A stretch of 64,000 nt of DNA from Amycolatopsis deserti (lineage in GTDB: Bacteria; Actinomycetota; Actinomycetes; Mycobacteriales; Pseudonocardiaceae). Positions 43,123 through 50,245 of this stretch are shown here, one piece after another; position 1 is the stretch's first letter; every line of letters begins with the position of its first letter. Below the pieces are notes generated by a model. It did not search any database. It saw nothing but the letters and a program-made list of their open reading frames with translations, and had not been told where the DNA came from. A program made the translations under genes and the position numbers. The stretch spans positions 372,001 to 436,000 of the forward strand of contig NZ_BNAU01000004.1 of NCBI RefSeq assembly GCF_014653945.1, in the 5' to 3' direction.

Positions 43123-44454
43123 ATGACGCAGACGGCAACATCGAGGTTGTCCCAGCCGGACAGGGGGTTCCGGGGGCTTCTCACCAGGTGGGGGCTGCCG
43201 GCCCCGTTGTTCCTCGGCTATGTCGGCCTGTTGCTGTTCATGGTCGGCGACGGCGTGGAGTCCGGGTTCATCGCCCCGTTCATGGCCGACAACGGCGCGG
43301 GCACCGAAATTCACGCGTCCTATGTGATCACCGCGTACGGCGTGGCGGTGATGCTCGCGTCCTGGCTGTCCGGCGCGTTGTCGGAACTGTGGGGACCGCG
43401 CCGGGTGATGTGGATCGGCCTGGCGATCTGGCTCGTGTTCGACGTGCTGTTCCTCGCGGTGGCGGTGCCCAGCGAGAACTACCCGCTGATGCTGATCACC
43501 TACGGTATCCGCGGCTTCGGCTACCCGATGTTCGCGTTCGGGTTCCTGGTGTGGATCACCGCGGTCGCGCCGGTCGCCCGGCTCGGCGCCGCGGTCGGCT
43601 GGTTCTACTTCGCGTTCACCGGCGGCCTGCCCACGCTCGGCTCGCTGGTCGCGAGCTTCACCAACCCGGTGCTCGGCCACTACGGCACGCTGTGGCTGTC
43701 CGTCGGCATCCTCGCCCTCGGTGGCCTGCTGTGCGTCCTCGGGGTGCGGGAGCGGACCGGTTTCACCCGGCTCGCGCCGGAGGGCGTCCAGCCCGTGCAG
43801 AGCCTGGTGTCCAGCGTGTCGATCGCGTGGAAGAACCCGCGCGTCGGTGTCGGCATGATCGTGCGGATCATCAACACCGCGCCGGAGTTCGGCATGCTGG
43901 TGTTCTTCCCGACGATCTTCGCCGACCAGATCGGGTTCGGCGAGGGCCGGTGGCTGCTGCTGGTGTCGGTCATCTACGGCACGAACATCTTCTTCAACCT
44001 GATCTTCGGCGTGGCCTCGGACAAGATCGGCTGGCAGCGGACCATCTTCTGGTTCGGCGCGATCGGCTGCGCGATCTCGATCCTGCTGCTGTACTTCGTG
44101 CCGACGTCGCTGGGCGCGGACTACTACTGCGTGGCCCTGCTCGTCGGCGCGCTCTACGGCGCGACGCTGGCCGGGTTCGTGCCGATCTCGGCGCTGCTGC
44201 CCTCGCTCGCGCCGGAGAACAAGGGTGGTGCGATGGCGTTGCTGAACCTCGGCGCCGGTGCCGCGGCGTTCGTCGGGCCGGCGATCGTGTCGCTGTTCCT
44301 CAGTCCGGCCGGGGCGGCGGGCGTGGTGATCATCTTCGCGGCGCTCTACATCGTGGCGGCGGTGCTGACCCGGTTCCTGAAGCTGCCGGAGACCACGCGG
44401 AAGGCGATCGACGAGGACGCCAGTCTGCAGGACGTGACGGTGGCTCGCCCGTGA
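43123..44454 (+). CDS. MFS transporter of the polyol permease type
   Basis: A 443-residue 12-helix carrier. The first helix FLGYVGLLLFMVGDGVESGF and the ITAYGVAVMLASWLSGALSE segment resemble the polyol permease family (ribitol and arabitol carriers such as RbtT/DalT) rather than sugar symporters. Other MFS features: LWGPRRVMWIGL loop, FGVASDKIGWQRTIFW in the central loop. ATG at 43123 with GGAGG at 43114-43118; a GTG at 43120 is too close. Its stop overlaps the start of the second FGGY kinase (GTGA), linking uptake to phosphorylation. Confidence 0.85.
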   Translation: MTQTATSRLSQPDRGFRGLLTRWGLPAPLFLGYVGLLLFMVGDGVESGFIAPFMADNGAGTEIHASYVITAYGVAVMLASWLSGALSELWGPRRVMWIGLAIWLVFDVLFLAVAVPSENYPLMLITYGIRGFGYPMFAFGFLVWITAVAPVARLGAAVGWFYFAFTGGLPTLGSLVASFTNPVLGHYGTLWLSVGILALGGLLCVLGVRERTGFTRLAPEGVQPVQSLVSSVSIAWKNPRVGVGMIVRIINTAPEFGMLVFFPTIFADQIGFGEGRWLLLVSVIYGTNIFFNLIFGVASDKIGWQRTIFWFGAIGCAISILLLYFVPTSLGADYYCVALLVGALYGATLAGFVPISALLPSLAPENKGGAMALLNLGAGAAAFVGPAIVSLFLSPAGAAGVVIIFAALYIVAAVLTRFLKLPETTRKAIDEDASLQDVTVARP

Positions 44455-45839
44455 CGGTTGTCGGTGTCGATGTCGCGACCGCGGGGGTGCGTGCCTTCGC
44501 GGTCGGCGACGACGGATCGGTGCGGGCGACGGCTTCGGCGTCGTTGCCCGCCCCGGTCCGGGACGAGTCCGGCCGCAGCGAGCAGGACGCGCGGTCGTGG
44601 TGGCCCGCGGTCGAGGCCGTGCTGCGCCGGGTGACCGCGGAGGCCGGGCCGGTGCGGGCGGTCGCGGTGTCGGCCACGTCGGGCACGATCGTCGCGGTCG
44701 ACGATCGGGGTGAGCCGCTCGGCCCGGCGCTGATGTACGACGACCGGCGCGGCGCGGACGACAACGCGAAGGCGGCGGCGGTGGGCGCGCAGCGGTGGCG
44801 CGAGCTGGGGATGAGCGTGTCCCCGACCGCGGCGCTGGGCCGGATCAACTGGCTGCGGCGCGCGTTCCCGGATGCGGCCGGTGTCCGGCACACGCCGGAT
44901 CTGATCGGTGAGAAGCTCCTCGGCCGCCCGGTGGCGACCGACTCCTCGCATGCCCTGAAGAGCGGGTACGACCCGTTGCGCGAGGAGTGGGCGGCCGAGG
45001 TGTTCGACTTCGGGGTGGACTGGCTCCCCGAGGTCGTGCGGCCGACGACCGTGCTGGGCGAGCTGCCCCGCGCGGTCGCCGGCCTGCCCCGGGGGTGCCT
45101 GGTGGTCGCCGGTATGACCGACGGTTGTGCCGGCCAGCTGGCGACGGGCGCGGTGACGCCGGGCCGGTTCGTGGGCATCCTCGGCACGACGTACGTGTTG
45201 AAGGGCGTCACCGAGCAGCTGGTGCGAGACCCCTCGGGCGCGATGTACAGCCACCGGCACCCGGACGGCTGGTGGCTCCCGGGCGGAGCGTCGAACACCG
45301 GCGGCGAGGCGGTGGCCGGAGCTTCTGACCTCTCCGCGCTCGACGAGGCAGCGGCCCGGCTGGGGCCGGCGCGGGTGGTGGCGTACCCCTTGAAGCGCTC
45401 CGGAGAGCGTTTTCCGTTTGTCACGCCGAACGCACGAGGCTTCGTCCTGGGCGAACCACGGGACGAGGTGGAGCTGCACCGGGCGCGGCTGGAGGGCGTG
45501 GCCTTCATCGAGCGGTTGGCGTTGGAGCGGCTGCGGGAGCTGGGGGTGCCGGTCAGCGGCCCCTTGGTGGCCGCCGGTGGGGGCAGCCGGAGTCCGTTGT
45601 GGACACGCATCCGGGCGACGGTCACCGGAATGGAATTACGGGTTTCGCCACAGGCCGAGACAGGCTATGGGGCGGCGATGCTGGCAGCGGCCGCGGTCCT
45701 GCCGGGAGGACTGACCGAGGCGGCCGAAATGATCAGCGGAGAGGAAACGCTGATCGAGCCGGACCCCGCGGAACGGGACGCGCTAGAAGAGAATTACCAG
45801 CGGTTCAAGGGGGAATTGAAGAGCAGAGGGTGGATTTGA
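44451..45839 (+). CDS. FGGY-family carbohydrate kinase 2
   Basis: A 462-residue FGGY kinase distinct from that at 36244. Start VTVVGVDVATAGVRAFAVGD; VAVSATSGTIVAVDDRGEPL followed by ALMYDDRRG resembles the D-ribulokinase-like clade; GILGTTYVLKG and LVAAGGGSRSPLWTRIRATV give the phosphate and adenosine motifs. With the polyol-permease-type carrier it is coupled to, a pentulose such as ribulose formed from a pentitol is a reasonable substrate guess. GTG at 44451 overlaps the MFS stop. Followed by the long structured gap. Confidence 0.88.
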   Translation: MTVVGVDVATAGVRAFAVGDDGSVRATASASLPAPVRDESGRSEQDARSWWPAVEAVLRRVTAEAGPVRAVAVSATSGTIVAVDDRGEPLGPALMYDDRRGADDNAKAAAVGAQRWRELGMSVSPTAALGRINWLRRAFPDAAGVRHTPDLIGEKLLGRPVATDSSHALKSGYDPLREEWAAEVFDFGVDWLPEVVRPTTVLGELPRAVAGLPRGCLVVAGMTDGCAGQLATGAVTPGRFVGILGTTYVLKGVTEQLVRDPSGAMYSHRHPDGWWLPGGASNTGGEAVAGASDLSALDEAAARLGPARVVAYPLKRSGERFPFVTPNARGFVLGEPRDEVELHRARLEGVAFIERLALERLRELGVPVSGPLVAAGGGSRSPLWTRIRATVTGMELRVSPQAETGYGAAMLAAAAVLPGGLTEAAEMISGEETLIEPDPAERDALEENYQRFKGELKSRGWI

Positions 45840-45957
45840 GATAGGGAAGAGGGGTTTGTAGGGGAAACGCGAGTGGGGTCGGCGGGCGATCAGGCGACCG
45901 CGCGACCACCCAGCGATCCGGCGGCCGGCAACGCAAGAAGACCGACTACGCCCCAGA

Positions 45958-46081
45958 CCTCCCCCGCCCCCGATCCACAGCCGATCTTTGGTCGCCGACC
46001 AGGGTTGTCAAGGTACTCTTTCCCGCCTTGACAACCCTGCTCGGCGACCGAAACACAATCAAAGAGCGGGGGCGGGGGAGG
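45958..46081. repeat. Large nested inverted repeat 1
   Basis: Outer arms of 15 bases pair perfectly (45958-45972 with 46067-46081). After 17 unpaired bases on each side, inner arms of 24 bases (45990-46013 and 46026-46049) pair at 23 positions around a 12-base loop. The equal 17-base internal gaps make the whole element symmetric. Each inner arm contains TTGACA pointing outwards (46028-46033 on plus; complement of 46006-46011 on minus), but no good -10 follows either. Confidence 0.85.
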
Positions 46082-46101
46082 TCGCCCAAGGTGACCTTTC
46101 G

Positions 46102-46187
46102 GCGCCGTAAGGCGCTCTTTTGCCCGAAGGGCGACGTCCGCCCGAAGGGCGTTAACCGCCCGCAGGGCGACCCGCCCGCAGGGCGGG
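46102..46187. repeat. Array of five small GC hairpins
   Basis: Five short perfect hairpins follow one another: GCGCC-GTAA-GGCGC (46102-46115), GCCC-GAA-GGGC (46122-46132), CGCCC-GAA-GGGCG (46139-46151), CGCCC-GCA-GGGCG (46157-46169) and CCCGCCC-GCA-GGGCGGG (46171-46187). Stems share the core GCCC/GGGC and loops are 3-4 bases. The array has no unique spacers of constant length, so it is not a CRISPR. Confidence 0.8.
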
Positions 46188-46296
46188 CTCTTCGCCTGCC
46201 GAAGGTGGCGCCGGTTTAAAGATCAAGAGATGTCCTCGCCGGACGGGCAGGCTCCGGGATGACGGAAAAGCCCCTCATCTCACCCTGGCAGGGTGG

Positions 46297-46452
46297 GAGC
46301 TGGGTGGTCATCCCGTCGCCTTCCGGTTTGTGTGTATCACTTTGAGCCAGACCCGCAAGGTTGGCATGTTCGGCCGCCGGCGAGTGCCTGGGTTGCGGGC
46401 CTGGCTCAAAGTGATCGTTGCGGTGTCAGGCGACGGGATGACCACCCAGCTC
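46297..46452. repeat. Large nested inverted repeat 2
   Basis: Outer arms of 24 bases pair perfectly (46297-46320 with 46429-46452). Inner arms of 23 bases (46336-46358 with 46393-46415) pair at 22 positions. Internal gaps are 15 and 13 bases and the central loop is 34 bases. The layout (long outer arm, short gap, long inner arm) is the same as in repeat 1, although the sequences differ. Confidence 0.88.
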
Positions 46453-46496
46453 CGGGTTTTGTTCAGGGCACGGCGCTGGCGCGCCGCACAAAAGAA

Positions 46497-46529
46497 AAAG
46501 CGCTGGCGCGCTCTCCGCGCCAGCGCTTT
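46497..46529 (-). terminator. Intrinsic terminator of the coiled-coil gene
   Basis: AAAGCGCTGGCGCG (46497-46510) pairs perfectly with 46516-46529 around a five-base loop. On the minus strand the hairpin lies 11 bases after the stop codon and is followed by a T-run (TTTTTCTTTT), a classic rho-independent terminator. Confidence 0.9.
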
Positions 46530-46540
46530 CCTCCGATCCC

Positions 46541-47599
46541 TTAGGCGACGGGGGTGCGGTCGTCCGCCGGAACCAGTGTTTCCAATGCCTCCTGCAGGGC
46601 CGAGTGCGTGGCCGTGAGGCGCTCGGTGACCTCGCGGCGGAACTCGAACGCCTCGGTGCGCGCCTGCTGCGCCTCGGACAGCTGGCGCTCCGCGTCGGCG
46701 ACCAGGGTGCTCGCCCGGGTCTCCGCCTCCGAGGTCTGCTTCGCCAGGCGCGACTCCGTCTCGGCGGTGATCTTCGCCAGGCGGGACTCCGTCTCCTCGG
46801 TGTCCTTGGCGATCTTGGCCTCGGTCTCGGCGACCAGCTTCGCCAGGCGCTCCTCGGTCTCCCGGGTGTCCTTGGCCAGCCGCTCCTCGACCTCCTTGGT
46901 CTTCTGGGCCAGCGCGGTCTCGACCTCTTCGGTCTTCCGCGCGAGCGCCGTCTCGACCTCCTCGGTCTTGCGGGCCAGCGCCTCGGCGGTTTCCCGCTCG
47001 GCCTTGGCCCGCGCGTCGGCGGCTTCGGCGTCCAGGCGGGCCCGCTCCTCGGCAGCCTCCTCGTTCAGGCGCGCGATCTCGGCACGCCCCTGAGCCATGA
47101 GGTTCTCGTGCTCGGTGGTCAGCGCGGTGTGCCGCTCCTGGAACTCCAGCTCGAGGTCGTCGCGCCGCTTGGCCAGCTCGGCCTCGCGCTCGGCGACCAT
47201 CTTGTCGGCGGCCTTGCGGGTGTCCAGGTCGTACTTGTCGGCCGCGGCGCGGATGTCGTCGGCCTGCGCTTCGGCGCGGTTCTTGAGCTCGGCGATCTCC
47301 TCTTCGGCGAGCGTCATCATCGTGCGCACGCGCTCGGTCATCGTCGCGGCGCTCGACGGGTCGCTCGCCATCCGCGACAGCGCCTGCTTGGCCTCGCTCA
47401 GCTCCTGCTGGGCGTAGGACAGGGCGCGGGTCAGCTCGGCGACCGAGGACAGCGCCTCGTCACGGGAGACGGACGTCTCCTTCAGCTCGGCCGTCAGCTG
47501 GGCGAACTTCTCGTCCACCGGCGGCCGGTCGTAGCCGCGGAACACGAGCGGGAACAGGGGATTACCAGCGATGGGATCTTGGGACTCGGCAGGAGGCAT
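46541..47599 (-). CDS. DivIVA-like coiled-coil protein
   Basis: A 352-residue, highly charged protein. A short N-terminal segment FPLVFRGYDRPPVDEKFAQL resembles the DivIVA start (RGYDxxxVD) that binds curved membrane in polar-growth proteins. From about residue 30 to 340 it is almost unbroken coiled coil, with near-repeats of about 11 residues in the middle (ALARKTEEVET, ALAQKTKEVEE, RLAKDTRETEE, RLAKITAETES). Such proteins (DivIVA, Scy, FilP types) organise the tip or cytoskeleton of hyphae. ATG at 47599; own terminator at 46497. Appears monocistronic and divergent from the DUF445 pair. Confidence 0.8.
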   Translation of the reverse strand: MPPAESQDPIAGNPLFPLVFRGYDRPPVDEKFAQLTAELKETSVSRDEALSSVAELTRALSYAQQELSEAKQALSRMASDPSSAATMTERVRTMMTLAEEEIAELKNRAEAQADDIRAAADKYDLDTRKAADKMVAEREAELAKRRDDLELEFQERHTALTTEHENLMAQGRAEIARLNEEAAEERARLDAEAADARAKAERETAEALARKTEEVETALARKTEEVETALAQKTKEVEERLAKDTRETEERLAKLVAETEAKIAKDTEETESRLAKITAETESRLAKQTSEAETRASTLVADAERQLSEAQQARTEAFEFRREVTERLTATHSALQEALETLVPADDRTPVA

Positions 47600-47734
47600 G
47601 CGGGCACCTTAGTGCTATTGGACCTGGGTTTCCATACTTTCGGGTGACACATTATCGAAGATCAACTGAATCCGGTCCGCGCCTCCCTCACAACGGCTGG
47701 GATACGGTTCGGCGGGAGTCGCGAGGAGGGGCCG

Positions 47735-48967
47735 GTGCAACTGCAGGAGATCGTGGCCGACCTGGCCGAACACTGGCCGCTCTACGTCTCGATGCCGTTC
47801 ATCGCGGCGCTCATCGGCTACGTGACCAAGCGCGTCGCCATCGAGATGATGTTCCGGCCGATCGAGTTCATCGGCATCAAGCCGTTCCTCGGCTGGCAGG
47901 GCGTCCTGCCGGCCAACGCCGAACGCATGGCGGCCACCGCCACCGACATGCTCACCAACAACCTGGTCGACCCGAAGGAGATCTTCGCCCGGCTCGACCC
48001 GGAACAGCTCGCCAAGGAGATCGAGCAGCCCCTCCTGCAGGTGGTCGAGGAGATCACCGAGGAGGTCATGGAGCAGTACCAGCCGCGGCTGTGGGAGGCC
48101 CTGCCCAGCGGCGCCAAGGAGCTGCTGCTGCGCCGCGTCCAGGCCGAGGCGCCCAAGGTGATCGCCAAGATCATGCGGGAGCTGTCGGAGAACATCGAGG
48201 ACGTCCTCGACCTCAAGAGCATGGTCATCACCAACCTGGTGCGTGACAAGAGCCTGCTCAACCGTCTCATCCGGGACATCTCCCGCCCCGAGATGCGGTT
48301 CATCGCGAACTCCGGCCTGGTGTTCGGCTTCGCCCTCGGCTGCGTCCAGCTGCTGGTCTGGGCGGTGACCAAGTCGCCGATCGTGATGCCGCTGTTCGGC
48401 CTCGGCATCGGCTGGTTCACCGACTGGCTCGCGCTCAAGATGATCTTCCTGCCGCGCGAGCCGCGCGAGTTCTTCGGCCTCTACACCTGGCAGGGTGTGT
48501 TCCAGAAACGCCGCGACCAGGTGGCCGCCGACTACGGCGACATGATCGCCCGCGAGATCATCACCATCCCGAACCTCCTGGAAGCGATCCTCAAGGGCCC
48601 GAAGGCCGACCGGCTGTTCCACCTGATCGGCCGCGAGGTGCAGCGGACCATCGACGCGCAGGCCGGCGTCGTGAAACCGCTCGTCGCGGCCGCGGTGGGC
48701 ACCCGCAAGTGGCAGGAGATGAAGCACGCCGCCGCGCTCAAGGCCGCCGAACGGGTGCCGGACACGATCCGGTACGCCGAGGAGTACGCGGTCAACGCCC
48801 TGGACGTGCGGAACACCATCGTCGACCGCATGCGCCAGCTCTCCCCGATGGAGTTCGAGGAGCTGCTGCGGCCGGCGTTCCGGCAGGACGAGTGGAAGTT
48901 GATCGCCGTCGGTGCGATCATCGGCGGGCTCGTGGGCGAGCTCCAGGCGATCCTGCTCCTCCACTAA
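47735..48967 (+). CDS. DUF445 membrane protein, paralog 1
   Basis: A 410-residue DUF445 (YheB-like) protein of unknown function. Hydrophobic segments occur at the N-terminus (PLYVSMPFIAALIGYVTKR), in the middle (LVFGFALGCVQLLVWAVT, then MPLFGLGIGWFTDWLALKMI) and at the C-terminus (LIAVGAIIGGLVGELQAILL); between them are amphipathic helices. Diagnostic family motifs are GYVTKRVAIEMMFRPIEFIG and FTDWLALKMIFLP, which form an internal repeat. GTG start at 47735. The next gene, 33 bases downstream, is a tandem paralog. Confidence 0.88.
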   Translation: MQLQEIVADLAEHWPLYVSMPFIAALIGYVTKRVAIEMMFRPIEFIGIKPFLGWQGVLPANAERMAATATDMLTNNLVDPKEIFARLDPEQLAKEIEQPLLQVVEEITEEVMEQYQPRLWEALPSGAKELLLRRVQAEAPKVIAKIMRELSENIEDVLDLKSMVITNLVRDKSLLNRLIRDISRPEMRFIANSGLVFGFALGCVQLLVWAVTKSPIVMPLFGLGIGWFTDWLALKMIFLPREPREFFGLYTWQGVFQKRRDQVAADYGDMIAREIITIPNLLEAILKGPKADRLFHLIGREVQRTIDAQAGVVKPLVAAAVGTRKWQEMKHAAALKAAERVPDTIRYAEEYAVNALDVRNTIVDRMRQLSPMEFEELLRPAFRQDEWKLIAVGAIIGGLVGELQAILLLH

Positions 48968-49000
48968 TCTCGCGGCCAGGATTTCCGAGGGGGTGGCCGG

Positions 49001-50224
49001 ATGGACGCGGTGCTGGCCGACTTCGCGCAGCATTGGCCGCTCTACACCGCCATCCCGTTCATCGCCGCCCTCATCGGTTACGTCACCAAACGCGTGGCCA
49101 TCGAGATGATGTTCCGCCCGCTGGAGTTCGTCGGCATCCGCCCGGTCTTCGGCTGGCAGGGCGTGGTGCCCAAGCACGGCGGCCGGATGGCGGCGATCGC
49201 CACCGACCTGCTCACCAAGAACCTGATCGACCTGGGCGAGGTGATCGGCCGGATCCAGCCCGAGCGGCTCGTGCGGGAGATCGAGCAGCCGCTGCTGCGC
49301 GCGATCGACGACCTGGCCCGCGACGTGCTCGCCCGGCACCACCCGCGGCTGTGGGAGTCGCTGCCGCCGATGGCGCAGGACCTGATCGTCAAGCAGCTGC
49401 AGGCCGGTTCGCCGAAGCTGGTGCGGGAGCTGCTGGAGGAGATCCGCACCAACCTGGACGGCGTGCTGGACGTCAAGCACATGACGGTCGAACGGCTGAC
49501 CCGCGACCGCGCGCTGCTGGTGCGGCTGATCCGGGAGACCTCCCGGCCGGAAATGGCGTTCATCGCCCGCTGCGGCATCTACTTCGGGTTCGTCCTGGGC
49601 GTCGTCCAGGCGGTGGTGTGGGCGCTGACGAAGAACCCGTGGGTGCTGCCCGCCTTCGGCGGGGCCATCGGGCTGTTCACCGACTGGCTCGCCATCAAGA
49701 TGATCTTCCTGCCGCGCCGCCCGGTGAAGATCGGACCGATCACCCTGCAGGGCAAGTTCCAGCGCCGCAAGGCCGAGGTGGCTCGCCAGTACGGCGAGAT
49801 CATCGCCCGCGAGGTGCTGACCGTCCCCAACCTCCTCAACGAGCTGCTCACCGGCCCGCGGGCCGACCGGCTCGCCGCGCTCGTGCGGCGCGTGGTGGCG
49901 CGGGCCGTCGACGAGCAGGTCGGACTGATCCGGCCGCTGGTGTCCGCGACCGTCGGCGGCGAGCGGCTGCGCGAGATGACCGAGACCGCGGCCGCCGGGG
50001 CGCGCGCGCAGATGCCGTACCTGCTGCGCAGCGCCGAGCCGTACCTGGTGGAAGCGATGGACCTGGCGAACCTGGTCGAGCGGCGGATGCTCGCGCTCAC
50101 CCCCGAGGACTACGAGAACCTGCTGCGCCCGGCGTTCCGCCAGGAGGAGTGGAAGCTGATCGCGGTGGGCGGTGTGATCGGGTTCGTGGTCGGTGAGTTG
50201 CAGGTTCTGCTGATGCTGCACTAG
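49001..50224 (+). CDS. DUF445 membrane protein, paralog 2
   Basis: A 407-residue DUF445 protein with the same layout as its upstream neighbour: GYVTKRVAIEMMFRPLEFVG, GIYFGFVLGVVQAVVWALT, FTDWLAIKMIFLPRRP and C-terminal LIAVGGVIGFVVGELQVLLM. The duplicates align end to end and differ most in the soluble helical parts (residues 90-180 and 290-350), so they could form a heteromer. ATG at 49001. Followed 21 bases later by the AlgX-like gene, probably in one transcript. Confidence 0.88.
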   Translation: MDAVLADFAQHWPLYTAIPFIAALIGYVTKRVAIEMMFRPLEFVGIRPVFGWQGVVPKHGGRMAAIATDLLTKNLIDLGEVIGRIQPERLVREIEQPLLRAIDDLARDVLARHHPRLWESLPPMAQDLIVKQLQAGSPKLVRELLEEIRTNLDGVLDVKHMTVERLTRDRALLVRLIRETSRPEMAFIARCGIYFGFVLGVVQAVVWALTKNPWVLPAFGGAIGLFTDWLAIKMIFLPRRPVKIGPITLQGKFQRRKAEVARQYGEIIAREVLTVPNLLNELLTGPRADRLAALVRRVVARAVDEQVGLIRPLVSATVGGERLREMTETAAAGARAQMPYLLRSAEPYLVEAMDLANLVERRMLALTPEDYENLLRPAFRQEEWKLIAVGGVIGFVVGELQVLLMLH

Positions 50225-50245
50225 GTGAACGGTTAACGTTGCCGC

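Larger units (their letters stand above)
45840..46540. other. 700-base gene-free region with dense inverted repeats
   Basis: No coding frame is convincing between the second FGGY kinase and the coiled-coil gene. The stretch holds, in order, a 124-base nested inverted repeat (45958-46081), five small hairpins (46102-46187), a 156-base nested inverted repeat (46297-46452) and a terminator (46497-46529), each listed separately. No transposase, tRNA or known riboswitch was recognised. Confidence 0.7.

Noticed and set aside
46102-46187. CRISPR array
   Set aside because: Repeat units are self-complementary hairpins of changing length without spacers of constant size, and no cas genes are nearby.
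46028-46219. A 63-codon frame with TTG start and repeated PKG/PQG segments in the structured gap
   Set aside because: Its repeats are simply the translation of the GC hairpin array, codon usage is poor and there is no ribosome site.
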